A stretch of DNA of 10,529 nt from an uncultured delta proteobacterium (GTDB taxonomy: Bacteria; Myxococcota_A; Polyangia; Polyangiales; Polyangiaceae). The notes under the pieces were generated by a model. The model was not told the DNA's origin and searched no databases. It saw nothing but the letters and a program-made list of their open reading frames with translations. The stretch is taken from positions 1 through 10,529 of the forward strand of contig CAIOHM010000165.1 in the NCBI GenBank assembly GCA_903858055.1, written 5' to 3'. The stretch's first letter is position 1. Each line of letters begins with the position of its first letter. This document shows positions 1 through 6,892 of this stretch, piece by piece. The position numbers and the translations under genes were made by a program.

Positions 1-88
1 CTTCACGGTCCTCATGGGCGACCAGGTCGAGCCGCGCCGCGAGTTCATCGAGCAGAACGCGTTGGCGGTCAAAAACCTCGACATCTGA
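1..88 (+). CDS. gyrB: DNA gyrase subunit B, C-terminal fragment
   Basis: Only the last 28 codons are visible; codons read in frame from base 2 to the TGA at 86-88. The peptide contains the GyrB/ParE C-terminal signature LMGDQVEPRREFIEQNAL and ends in VKNLDI, which is how bacterial GyrB proteins typically finish. GyrB is the ATPase subunit of DNA gyrase, which introduces negative supercoils with GyrA in the cytoplasm. The TOPRIM and GHKL ATPase domains lie outside the window. ParE has a related tail, but the NLDI ending favours GyrB. gyrB commonly lies in the dnaA-dnaN-recF-gyrB origin cluster, which fits the parS sites further right. Confidence 0.93.
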   Translation, partial: FTVLMGDQVEPRREFIEQNALAVKNLDI

Positions 89-98
89 TTTCGTGGGC

Positions 99-119
99 GG
101 CCGGGTCCCGAGCCCGGCC
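99..119 (+). terminator. GC hairpin after gyrB, possible terminator
   Basis: A perfect 7-bp stem (GGCCGGG at 99-105 and CCCGGCC at 113-119) encloses a 7-nt loop and starts 11 nt after the gyrB stop. No T tract follows, so it is not a classical intrinsic terminator. It could slow RNA polymerase or protect the 3' end. The right arm overlaps the first copy of the 25-bp direct repeat, so the hairpin may belong to the repeat element instead. Confidence 0.3.
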
Positions 120-135
120 CCGCTGTCCTCGAGCC
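111..135. repeat. 25-bp direct repeat, copy 1
   Basis: This copy is identical over 25 bases to 377-401 (AGCCCGGCCCCGCTG at the left end, then TCCTCGAGCC). The bases just outside differ (G/C on the left, G/T on the right), so the identity ends there. The copies are 266 bp apart. An exact 25-mer is unlikely by chance even in GC-rich DNA, which suggests a duplicated intergenic element. Confidence 0.8.
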
Positions 136-149
136 GCTTTGGCGGAGGG

Positions 150-166
150 TCGAGGGGGCGGGGCCT
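150..166. repeat. Inverted repeat arm, left
   Basis: TCGAGGGGGCGGGGCCT is the reverse complement of 339-355 except for one base (16 of 17 match). The two arms sit between the two copies of the 25-bp direct repeat, giving the order direct - inverted arm - inverted arm - direct. With 172 bp between the arms, a simple RNA hairpin is unlikely. An inverted copy of one repeat family is more plausible. Confidence 0.6.
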
Positions 167-338
167 CGCTGCGGAGGAGGGCACCTTGCGGAGTCCGAGC
201 GCGCAGCCCATGCATTCTGCAAGCGACCACCCTTGGCCGTGATCGTCCCTCCGGCGTGGGCGAGCACGAGACACGCGCGATCCCGAACGCGAAGCGAAGG
301 TGGGTACGAAGCAAGCGTGGGGCCCCACCGGAGCGGGG

Positions 339-367
339 AGGTCCCGCCCCCTCGAGCCTCTTCAGCG
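339..367. repeat. Inverted repeat arm, right, fused to an 18-bp repeat
   Basis: Bases 339-355 are the right arm of the inverted repeat with 150-166 (16 of 17 match). Bases 350-367 recur at 393-410 with one mismatch in 18, 43 bp further on. The sequence is therefore shared in both orientations within the same intergenic region. Confidence 0.55.
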
Positions 368-376
368 CGATCTCGC

Positions 377-401
377 AGCCCGGCCCCGCTGTCCTCGAGC
401 C
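377..401. repeat. 25-bp direct repeat, copy 2
   Basis: This is an exact copy of 111-135. Its right end lies within a second, shorter repeat (393-410), so the region has been rearranged or extended more than once. Confidence 0.8.
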
Positions 402-410
402 TCTGCAGCG
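393..410. repeat. 18-bp near-repeat, second copy
   Basis: CCTCGAGCCTCTGCAGCG matches 350-367 at 17 of 18 positions with a period of 43 bp. Its first nine bases are also the end of the 25-bp direct repeat, so the common kernel CCTCGAGCC occurs three times: in both 25-mers and in 350-358. Confidence 0.55.
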
Positions 411-443
411 TCGCGGACGCGTTCACGGCCGCGGCCCCGTCGC

Positions 444-1082
444 TCACGGCGAGAGGCTCACCTCGCAGTGCCCGGTCCGAGCGTTGCACACGGCGCGCGC
501 GTTCGCCGGGTAGGTCGGGACGCACGGCGGGCATGCGCCTTCGTTGGGCAGGCACCGCACGACGGTCCGAAGTGCGTCGCGGCGAAACGCCGTGAGCCTC
601 GAGGCCAAATCCGTGCCGCAGGGCTCGCAACACCCGGTTCCGTAGCGAAGCATGCAGTCTGCATCGTTCGTGCACGCGCTCGTCTGGTCCGTTCGCACGT
701 CGATCGCGGTGCACGCGCTCGCGCGGCAAGTCGCCGTGAGGTGCGGGTTCTCCATCGTGGCGCAGGCGGGGCAAGGAACGGGTCCGGTGCCGCCGCAAAC
801 GGAGGTCCGGTAGGCTTCGGTGCGATCCCACCTGAGACCGACCATGTCGCCGGCGGCGGGCTGCCCGCACACGCCGCAGCACGAGCGCGAAACGACGGTG
901 CATGTGCCCGGGCCCGCGCACGTGACGAGGTCCTGGCCCGCGTCGAAGGTGCCGGCGTCGAGCGTGCCGGCGTCGAGCGTGCCCGCGTCGGCGGTGCCCG
1001 CGTCGGGCGTCGCGCCTTCGCGCACCTGCGCGCTGCAGCCCGCGGCGCCGAGGGCGATCATGATCAGGAATTCGTTTCGCAT
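444..1082 (-). CDS. Cysteine-rich lipoprotein with two repeated ten-cysteine modules
   Basis: This is a 212-residue protein with no recognised function. Residues 1-15 form a short hydrophobic signal peptide, and the lipobox-like AAGC gives Cys16 as the likely lipidated residue. Ser at +2 fits outer-membrane retention by the E. coli rule. Residues 27-49 are a DAGTx repeat linker. Residues 55-129 and 137-208 are two copies of one module. Each has ten cysteines in the same order: C-x5-C-x6-CC-x2-C-G, a Leu/Arg-rich segment, then C, CPxC, C after 11 residues, and a last C after 4 or 6. Twenty cysteines suggest disulfides and an extracytoplasmic location. The ATG at 1082 is preceded by GAGGT about 10 nt upstream. 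It diverges from the duplicated-module gene at 1123. Myxobacteria often carry DAG-linker lipoproteins; the binding partner is unknown. Confidence 0.85.
   Translation of the reverse strand: MRNEFLIMIALGAAGCSAQVREGATPDAGTADAGTLDAGTLDAGTFDAGQDLVTCAGPGTCTVVSRSCCGVCGQPAAGDMVGLRWDRTEAYRTSVCGGTGPVPCPACATMENPHLTATCRASACTAIDVRTDQTSACTNDADCMLRYGTGCCEPCGTDLASRLTAFRRDALRTVVRCLPNEGACPPCVPTYPANARAVCNARTGHCEVSLSP
936..1004 (-). repeat. 15-bp tandem repeat encoding a DAGTx linker
   Basis: About four and a half 15-bp units encode D-A-G-T-(A/L/L/F) four times and then DAG-Q, at residues 27-49 of the lipoprotein. The units differ only at a few bases, mainly those encoding the fifth residue. The repeat forms a flexible acidic spacer between the lipidated Cys16 and the first cysteine module. 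Tandem repeats of this kind can change copy number by slippage in multiples of five residues without shifting the frame. Confidence 0.85.
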
Positions 1083-1122
1083 CCGTCGCGGTACCTCGCT
1101 GCACGTAGGCTAGCGTGGCTCC
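1083..1122. promoter_or_regulatory. 40-bp divergent promoter region
   Basis: The starts of the lipoprotein gene (-) and the duplicated-module gene (+) are separated by only 40 bp. At least one promoter must therefore lie here or extend into the opposite coding sequence. The - strand has GAGGT (1092-1096 on the plus map) as a plausible ribosome site for the lipoprotein. TAGGCT at 1106-1111 could be a -10 for the + gene, giving a very short leader, but no matching -35 is evident. Confidence 0.3.
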
Positions 1123-2046
1123 ATGCGGCCTGCTTGCCTCGTCCACTGGTGCTTTGCGGCGGCGGCGCTCACGTTCGCGGACGGAGCGTTCGCTCTCGAC
1201 AAGCAAGGTTCCGGCGCGCACGGCGGCTCGGTCGCGGGAGCGGAGACCGGGTTCGATCTCACCGGTGCCCTCAGCGCGGGTGTCGCCCTCTACAACCCGA
1301 GCTACGCGGCGCGCCCCGACAACACGGGTCTCACGCTCGCCCGCTACGCGCTCCACGCCGACCTCGATCTCGTCGGCCGTCGCCTCTCGATCCCGTTCGA
1401 CGTGAACGTGTTCACCGATCGTGAGCGAGGTGGGGTCGCTTCGCTTGCGCCCACGGAGCTCGACGTCATCACGGGGGTCACGAGCACCTGGTCGCTCGGC
1501 GACCGCGCGGCCTTCGAGGGCAGCGCGCGCGTCGAACACGACCGGCCGGTCGATCGCGGGGGCGTCGCGCAGACGTACGCCGACGTGCGGGCCCGTGTGC
1601 TCGGCGAGAGCTCTCTCGCGCCGGTGGGCCTCGCCGATCACGACCTCTCCGGTTGGCTGACGATCGGCTGGTTTGCGTACAACCCAAAAACTACGGGAAC
1701 CTACTTCGCGCGTCCGGACAACACGGGCCGCGCCCTCTTTCGTTACGCGGCGCACGGGAGCGTCGAGGTCGTACCGGATCTCGTGACGCTTGCCGTCGAT
1801 GCGACGTTCTTCAGCGACGCGCAGACCGGCTCACCGCTGCGCCCGAGCGAGCTCGACGTGACGCCGGAGCTCATTCTGAGTCGCGGGACGACCGAGGTTC
1901 ACCTGGCGTACGAGCGCGACATGCCCCTCGATCGCGGCGGGCTCTCGCAGCAGTTCGTCTACGTGCTCGTGCAGCGCGCGTTCGATCTCATCGACGATGC
2001 GGAGCCGATCGCACCGCTCCGTCGTTCGACCGCCGCATCGCCCTGA
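1123..2046 (+). CDS. Exported protein of two repeated ~110-residue modules, possibly beta-barrel
   Basis: This is a 307-residue protein that I do not recognise as a named family. Residues 1-24 look like a Sec signal peptide with cleavage after AFA. Residues 48-160 and 177-287 are two copies of one module. Each carries Y-N-P, then A-R-P-D-N-T-G, then R-Y-A-x-H, an F-x-D segment, P-(T/S)-E-L-D-V, and finally P-(V/L)-D-R-G-G-(V/L)-x-Q. The alternating polar/apolar pattern (for example HADLDLVGRRLSIPFDVNVF) suggests amphipathic beta strands, so an outer-membrane barrel or a periplasmic beta protein is likely. No catalytic motif is visible. The start ATG has no clear Shine-Dalgarno. It is divergent from the lipoprotein gene, 40 bp away, which suggests shared control but does not prove it. 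Confidence 0.85.
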   Translation: MRPACLVHWCFAAAALTFADGAFALDKQGSGAHGGSVAGAETGFDLTGALSAGVALYNPSYAARPDNTGLTLARYALHADLDLVGRRLSIPFDVNVFTDRERGGVASLAPTELDVITGVTSTWSLGDRAAFEGSARVEHDRPVDRGGVAQTYADVRARVLGESSLAPVGLADHDLSGWLTIGWFAYNPKTTGTYFARPDNTGRALFRYAAHGSVEVVPDLVTLAVDATFFSDAQTGSPLRPSELDVTPELILSRGTTEVHLAYERDMPLDRGGLSQQFVYVLVQRAFDLIDDAEPIAPLRRSTAASP

Positions 2047-2101
2047 AAGAGGCGTCGAGGGTGTTGTGGTGTGGCGTCGATTGTTCGATGCTCGCGAGGT
2101 C

Positions 2102-2129
2102 TTGCGCGGCGGTGGAGCGAGCTTAGGTT
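2102..2129 (+). promoter_or_regulatory. Possible clpB promoter
   Basis: TTGCGC (2102-2107) and TAGGTT (2124-2129) are separated by 16 bp and end 28 bp before the clpB start. This is a weak housekeeping-type match. I looked for a CIRCE operator (TTAGCACTC with inverted partner) and a sigma-32-like CTTGAA/CCCCAT pair in 2047-2157 and found neither in good form. Heat-shock control of this clpB is expected from the family but is not shown by the sequence. Confidence 0.22.
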
Positions 2130-2146
2130 CCACGGGCCGTAGGTAC

Positions 2147-2151
2147 AGGAG
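2147..2151 (+). promoter_or_regulatory. Ribosome binding site of clpB
   Basis: AGGAG lies six bases upstream of the ATG at 2158. It supports that start, which also matches the normal ClpB N-terminus. Confidence 0.7.
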
Positions 2152-2157
2152 CACCCC

Positions 2158-4767
2158 ATGCGTCTCGATCGCTTCACCACCAAGAGTCAACTCGCGCTGC
2201 AGGCGGCGCATGGTCACGCCACGCGCCTCGGGCACCCCGAAATCGCGCCGGAGCACTTCCTCAGCGCGTGCCTCGAGCAAGACGACGGCATCGCGCGACC
2301 GCTGCTCGAGAAGGCGAAGGCGGACATGCTCGTCGTCGAGGGTGGTCTCGAGCGCGCGCTCGCGAAGTTCCCGAAGGTGCAGGGCGCCGAATGCGCGGTG
2401 GGTCGTCGACTCGCCGAAGTGTTCCGCGTCGCGGAAGAAGAGGCGAAGCGCCTTGGCGACGAGTACATCTCGGTGGAGCATTTCCTCCTCGCGATGTCGC
2501 GGCGCGATCGCGAGATGGAGAACCTCTTCCGCGAGGCCGGCGGCGTCGACGCGGCGGGTCTCGACCTCGCCCTCAAGGAGGTCCGCGGCTCGGCGCGCGT
2601 GACCGACAAAGATCCCGAAGGGAAATTCCAGGTCCTCGAGAAGTACACGCGCGATCTCACCAAGGTTGCGGCGGCGGGGAAGATGGATCCGGTCATCGGC
2701 CGCGACGAAGAGATTCGCCGCGTGATGCAGGTGCTCTCCCGTCGCTCGAAGAACAACCCGGTCATCATCGGCGAGCCCGGCGTCGGCAAGACCGCGATCG
2801 CGGAAGGCATCGCCCAGCGCATCGTCGCGGGGGATGTGCCCGAGTCGCTTCGCAACAAGCGCCTCATGTCGCTCGACCTCGGCGCCCTCGTCGCCGGCGC
2901 GAAGTTTCGCGGTGAGTTCGAGGAGCGCCTCAAGGGCGTGCTCAAGGAGGTGGAGTCGGCGAAGGGCGAGATCATCCTCTTCATCGACGAAATCCACACG
3001 ATCGTCGGCGCCGGTGCCTCAGAAGGCACGATGGACGCGGCGAACCTCCTGAAGCCTGCTCTCGCGCGCGGCGAGCTGCGCTGCATCGGCGCGACCACGC
3101 TCGACGAGTACCGCAAGCGTATCGAGAAGGACCCGGCCCTCGAGCGCCGCTTCCAGCCCGTCTTCGCGGCGCCGCCGAACACCGCCGACGCCATCGCGAT
3201 CCTGCGCGGCCTCAAGGATCGCTACGAGACCCACCACGGCATCCGCATCCGCGACGCCGCGCTCGTCGCCGCCGTGAACCTCAGCGAACGTTACGTCGCC
3301 GATCGCTTCCTCCCCGACAAGGCCATCGACCTCATGGACGAGGCCGCCGCGAAGATCAAAATGGAGGCGGATTCCATGCCCGCCGAGGTCGACTCGGTCG
3401 AGCGCAAACTCGTGCAGCTGCGCATCGAAGAGGCGGCGCTCAAGCGCGAGAGCGACGCCGCGAGCAAGGAGCGGCTCGGCGAGCTCGTGCGCGACATCGC
3501 CGAGCTCGAGGAGAAGAGCCGCGTGATGAAGGCCCAGTGGCTGCGTGAGCGCGACGTCATCCAGCGCATGCGCAGCGTGCAGCGGGACGCGGAAGCCCTG
3601 CGAAACGAGGCCGAGCTCGCGCAGCGCAAGGGTGACCTCGGTCGCGCGGCCGAGATCCGGTACGGGCGCCTCCCCGACGCGGAGAAGGCCCTCGCGGACC
3701 TTCGCACGGAGCTCCAGCGCGTGCAGGGCAAGCAGAGCTACCTGCGCGAGGAAGTCACCGAGCAAGACATCGCGGGCATCGTCGCCAAGTGGACCGGCAT
3801 CCCGGTCACGAAGCTCGTCGAGGGCGAGGCGACCAAGCTCTTGCGCATGGAGGACGCGCTCCACGGGCGCGTCGTCGGACAGACCGAGGCCATCGTCGCG
3901 GTCTCGAACGCGGTGCGCCGCTCGCGTGCGGGTCTTGGCGACGAAAACCGCCCGATCGGTTCGTTCCTTTTCCTCGGTCCGACCGGCGTCGGGAAGACCG
4001 AGCTCGCGCGCGCCCTGGCCGAGTTCCTCTTCGACGACGAGCGCGCCATGGTGCGCCTCGACATGAGCGAGTACGGCGAGCGCCACGCGGTGGCCCGCCT
4101 CGTGGGCGCGCCGCCGGGGTACGTCGGGTACGAAGAGGGCGGTCAGCTCACCGAGCCCGTAAGACGCCGTCCATACAGCGTCGTACTCTTTGACGAGCTC
4201 GAGAAGGCGCACCCGGACGTCTGGAACATCCTGCTCCAGGTCATGGACGACGGTCGCCTCACGGACGGCCAGGGCCGCACGGTGGACTTCCGCAACACCA
4301 TCCTCGTCATGACGAGCAACGTCGGCGCGCCGCTCATCCACGGCATCCAGGACGACGAGAGCATCGCCCGCGAGGACCGTTACGCCCGCGCGAAGGCCGT
4401 TCTCCAAGGCGAGCTCCGCAAGGTGTTCCGCCCTGAGTTCTTGAACCGCTTCGACGACGTGCTCGTGTTCCAGGGCCTCGAAAAGTCCCAGATGCGCTCG
4501 ATCATCGACATTCAGCTCTCTCGCTTCAAGGCGCGCCTCGCGAAGAAGCAGGTCGAGCTCGAGCTCACCGACGCCGCGAAGGACCACATCATCGACGAAG
4601 GTTGGGACCCGCTCTCGGGGGCGCGCCCGCTGAAGCGCGCGATTCAACGCGAGCTCGAAGACGTCCTCGCGATGCGCGTGCTCGCGGGCGAGTACCCGCC
4701 CGGCACACGGCTGAAGGTGGACAAGGGCGCGGCGGGCCTGAGCTTCCAGGCCGCCACGCTCAACTGA
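2158..4767 (+). CDS. clpB: ATP-dependent disaggregase ClpB (Hsp100)
   Basis: This is an 869-residue protein, the normal length for ClpB. ClpB is a hexameric cytoplasmic AAA+ machine that threads aggregated proteins through its pore, working with DnaK. Residues 1-145 are the Clp N domain (RFTTKSQLALQAA start). The first AAA+ domain has Walker A GEPGVGKT (205-212), Walker B IILFIDE (272-278) and Arg331 as the likely arginine finger. A long charged coiled-coil M domain spans about 400-530, which separates ClpB from ClpA and ClpX. The linker motif IAKWTGIPV follows at about 541-550. The second AAA+ domain has Walker A GPTGVGKT (607-614), pore loop GYVGYE (654-659) and Walker B VVLFDE (675-680). 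Pore loop 1 reads AKFRGEFEE, with Phe250 where many ClpBs have Tyr, a conservative change. No ClpP-docking loop is evident. The gene is transcribed alone and overlaps the transglutaminase gene tail to tail by 8 bp. Confidence 0.98.
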   Translation: MRLDRFTTKSQLALQAAHGHATRLGHPEIAPEHFLSACLEQDDGIARPLLEKAKADMLVVEGGLERALAKFPKVQGAECAVGRRLAEVFRVAEEEAKRLGDEYISVEHFLLAMSRRDREMENLFREAGGVDAAGLDLALKEVRGSARVTDKDPEGKFQVLEKYTRDLTKVAAAGKMDPVIGRDEEIRRVMQVLSRRSKNNPVIIGEPGVGKTAIAEGIAQRIVAGDVPESLRNKRLMSLDLGALVAGAKFRGEFEERLKGVLKEVESAKGEIILFIDEIHTIVGAGASEGTMDAANLLKPALARGELRCIGATTLDEYRKRIEKDPALERRFQPVFAAPPNTADAIAILRGLKDRYETHHGIRIRDAALVAAVNLSERYVADRFLPDKAIDLMDEAAAKIKMEADSMPAEVDSVERKLVQLRIEEAALKRESDAASKERLGELVRDIAELEEKSRVMKAQWLRERDVIQRMRSVQRDAEALRNEAELAQRKGDLGRAAEIRYGRLPDAEKALADLRTELQRVQGKQSYLREEVTEQDIAGIVAKWTGIPVTKLVEGEATKLLRMEDALHGRVVGQTEAIVAVSNAVRRSRAGLGDENRPIGSFLFLGPTGVGKTELARALAEFLFDDERAMVRLDMSEYGERHAVARLVGAPPGYVGYEEGGQLTEPVRRRPYSVVLFDELEKAHPDVWNILLQVMDDGRLTDGQGRTVDFRNTILVMTSNVGAPLIHGIQDDESIAREDRYARAKAVLQGELRKVFRPEFLNRFDDVLVFQGLEKSQMRSIIDIQLSRFKARLAKKQVELELTDAAKDHIIDEGWDPLSGARPLKRAIQRELEDVLAMRVLAGEYPPGTRLKVDKGAAGLSFQAATLN

Positions 4768-6892
4768 CGGCGGCGGTCGTACGGGGCCCTGCGAGCGCTT
4801 CTTCGAGGTGCCGCAGGGCCTTCTTCATTTCGGCAGCGTCCAAGGGCGCAGCACCCCAGCGCGCGGCTTCGTAGAGCTCGACCAGCGAGCGCGCCTCGCG
4901 TGCGGCAGTGTGCGGGCAGACGCGGGCGACATACTCACGGACGGTCTCGTGCGTTCCGCGCGTGCCGTGGTTCGCGAGGAGGCGCTCGAGCATGCGCGCG
5001 AGTTCCGCGGCGGCGTGCTGCGAGGGCGACGCTACCGGACCGGTGGGGTTCGCGGTTCCCGCGGCTCTGCGTCGCCAACGCCACGCGGCCAGGGCCAGGA
5101 CCGCGGCGACCGCGAGGCCCGCGAGAAGCGGCCCCTTCCCTCGCGCCGCCCGTGACCAACGCCGCTGCAGGCGGTCCACGGGGCTCGAGAGGCGCTGCGC
5201 CAGGTTCGCTTGGTCCGCAAGGTCGAACGCGGCGACGTGGCGATCCCACCGTGCCGCCAGGGCCTCGTACAGCTCTTGGAGGCGTCGACCGCTTGGCGTC
5301 GGTCCCGTCGAGGTCGAAGCCGGCGTCGCGTCGAGGAGCTCCCAACGTCCCGCGCTCTCACCCAGCGGGTTCCAGTACTCGACCCAGGCGTGCGCGTTCT
5401 GTTGGCGGACGCTGTAGTAGTTGCCGAAGGCGTTGCGCTGCGCTCCGACGAAGCCGGTGACGTTGCGCGTGGGCACCCCTTGCGTGCGGAGGAGGATGGC
5501 GAGCGCCGTCGAGAAGAACTCGCAGTGACCGGCCTTGCTCGTGAACAGGAAGTGGGCGAGCGGATCCGCTTGACCGCCCGAGGGCGCCTCGGTGCTGTAG
5601 CGGTAGGTCGTTCGCAGGGCGTTCGCGATGCGCGCCGCCTTCTCGTTGGGCGTCGATGCGTCGCGGGTGAGGTCCGCGGCGAGGTCCGCGATGCTCGCGT
5701 CGAGCTTCGCAGGCAGGGCGAGGTAGCGGGCGCGCTCTTCCGGGGGGAGCGTCGTCACCGGGTTCGACCGGTCGTGTTCCGCGCTCACGACGTAGCGGAT
5801 CGCCATCGGCTGCTTCGCCTCGTAGCGCCATTCGTCCTCGGGTCCGGGGTGGACGACCACCTCATCGGCCCCGTCGGGCGTCGCCTCGAAGTGCAGGCGG
5901 CGCGTGCCGCTCGGGAGGAAGAGCACGGTCGGGTCGAGCGGCTCGAGGCGGACGACGAGCTCCCGTGCGCGGCGAAGGCGGGGACCCACGGCCACATCGG
6001 CCGGACCGCGGCTGATGAGCATCGCCTGCCCCGCGCTCGCGTCGGTCTTTCGCCATTGATGCCCGTCGTAGGCGTCGAAGGCCGTGCCGCGCAGGTAGAA
6101 CGGCAGGAGGCTCGGCGGGGTGCTCCCGTCGTCCGGCGTCCACTCCACGCGCGCCGCGAGCGTGTCGTTCGCCTTGAGGGCGCCCATGGTCCCGAGGTCG
6201 ACGGAGTCGGAGAAGCCGATCATCCGCGTGCCGGCCGCAGGCTTCAGGAGGAAGATCGCCAGACCCACGCGGGGTACGATGAGGAAGAGCACGGCGGTGA
6301 ACGCGAGGACGAACGGCGCGATGAGGAGCGAGCGGAGGATCCACTTGGGTTCGGCCACCCGCTTGCTGTTGAGGATGCGCTCGACGTCGACGCGGCGTCC
6401 GGCCCGGTCTTTCGCGCCGGCTTCGTAGTTTCGTTCGACCTCGCGCCGCAGGTGGCTGAGCGTGAGCGCCCCGGGCGCGAGGAGCGTGAACGCGAGGAGG
6501 CACGCGCCGAAGCCGATGGTGCCGCCGAGCACCGCGGCCGCCACCAAGTGGAGGATCGCCAAGACGACGATTTGCGGGTCGTGCTGGGCCCCGTGCCGCG
6601 TGGCCACGCGTAGGGCCTGCAGCGCCACCGAGAACGCGACCGCGACGAGGACCGGTTCTTCGCCCCGTGAGAGCGCGACCGCTGCGCCGACGGCGAGCAG
6701 CAGCGGGATCGCGGCGCTCGCGGACGACGGAATGCGACGACGCCAGTCTTCCGGTGTGGCGGCCCCGGCCGCGATGAGCGCGAGACCGCCGGCCGCGACG
6801 GGGATCGGAATGGCCGCAGCCGTATGGAGCGCCAGGACGCCGAGCACCGGGACGGTGGCGAAGGTCCAGTTGTGGAGCTCGCGGAAGGTCAT
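4760..6892 (-). CDS. TgpA-like membrane transglutaminase (DUF3488 - transglutaminase core - DUF4129)
   Basis: This 710-residue protein has the three-part TgpA architecture. Residues 1-215 hold several hydrophobic membrane segments (about 10-45, 60-75, 80-95, 107-145, 185-215; DUF3488). Residues 220-530 form the extracytoplasmic part with a papain-like transglutaminase core. Its triad is Cys457 in KAGHCEFFSTALA, His501 in NAHAWVEYW and Asp521 in ELLDATP, all intact. One more membrane segment at 588-604 is followed by a soluble DUF4129 region (about 621-700) with the typical LVELYEAARWG motif. TgpA in Pseudomonas aeruginosa is an essential periplasmic-facing transglutaminase; the substrate here is unknown. 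The ATG overlaps the DUF58 stop as ATGA (6889-6892), and GGAGG (6900-6904) lies 7 nt upstream, so translation is probably coupled. It is the last gene of the moxR-DUF58-transglutaminase operon. Confidence 0.95.
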   Translation of the reverse strand: MTFRELHNWTFATVPVLGVLALHTAAAIPIPVAAGGLALIAAGAATPEDWRRRIPSSASAAIPLLLAVGAAVALSRGEEPVLVAVAFSVALQALRVATRHGAQHDPQIVVLAILHLVAAAVLGGTIGFGACLLAFTLLAPGALTLSHLRREVERNYEAGAKDRAGRRVDVERILNSKRVAEPKWILRSLLIAPFVLAFTAVLFLIVPRVGLAIFLLKPAAGTRMIGFSDSVDLGTMGALKANDTLAARVEWTPDDGSTPPSLLPFYLRGTAFDAYDGHQWRKTDASAGQAMLISRGPADVAVGPRLRRARELVVRLEPLDPTVLFLPSGTRRLHFEATPDGADEVVVHPGPEDEWRYEAKQPMAIRYVVSAEHDRSNPVTTLPPEERARYLALPAKLDASIADLAADLTRDASTPNEKAARIANALRTTYRYSTEAPSGGQADPLAHFLFTSKAGHCEFFSTALAILLRTQGVPTRNVTGFVGAQRNAFGNYYSVRQQNAHAWVEYWNPLGESAGRWELLDATPASTSTGPTPSGRRLQELYEALAARWDRHVAAFDLADQANLAQRLSSPVDRLQRRWSRAARGKGPLLAGLAVAAVLALAAWRWRRRAAGTANPTGPVASPSQHAAAELARMLERLLANHGTRGTHETVREYVARVCPHTAAREARSLVELYEAARWGAAPLDAAEMKKALRHLEEALAGPRTTAAVS

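Larger units (their letters stand above)
89..443. other. Non-coding, repeat-bearing intergenic region downstream of gyrB
   Basis: This is a 355-bp gap between the gyrB stop and the stop of the convergent lipoprotein gene. Open frames cross it on both strands, but they are arginine/proline-rich readings of GC-rich DNA with no recognisable domain, and they run into real genes in the wrong frame. It contains a GC hairpin just after gyrB, a 25-bp exact direct repeat, a 17-bp near-perfect inverted repeat and an 18-bp near-repeat, listed separately. I see no tRNA, no clear small-RNA terminator and no DnaA boxes. It looks like an intergenic repeat element rather than a gene, although I cannot count copies elsewhere in the genome. 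Confidence 0.6.

Noticed and set aside
69..314. 81-codon minus-strand frame in the gyrB downstream region
   Set aside because: It lies over the repeat mosaic and runs into gyrB antisense; no ribosome site or domain. It may be a translated intergenic repeat, not a gene.
427..436. GGCCGCGGCC palindrome just downstream of the lipoprotein gene, considered as a terminator
   Set aside because: The loop would be too small and no T tract follows. A 10-bp GC palindrome is unremarkable in this base composition.
300..1424. 374-codon plus-strand frame running from the intergenic repeats through the lipoprotein gene
   Set aside because: It is very Arg/Ala-rich without motifs, and it lies antisense to the lipoprotein and out of frame with the exported protein at 1123.
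3019..4647. 542-codon open frame on the minus strand inside clpB
   Set aside because: It is antisense to a full-length, motif-complete ClpB. The product is a Leu/Glu/Arg/Val-rich shadow with no domain, as expected from GC-rich codon usage.
5210..6613. 467-codon open frame on the plus strand across the transglutaminase gene
   Set aside because: It is antisense to the transglutaminase with its intact Cys-His-Asp triad. Its composition is typical of a shadow frame and no motif is seen.
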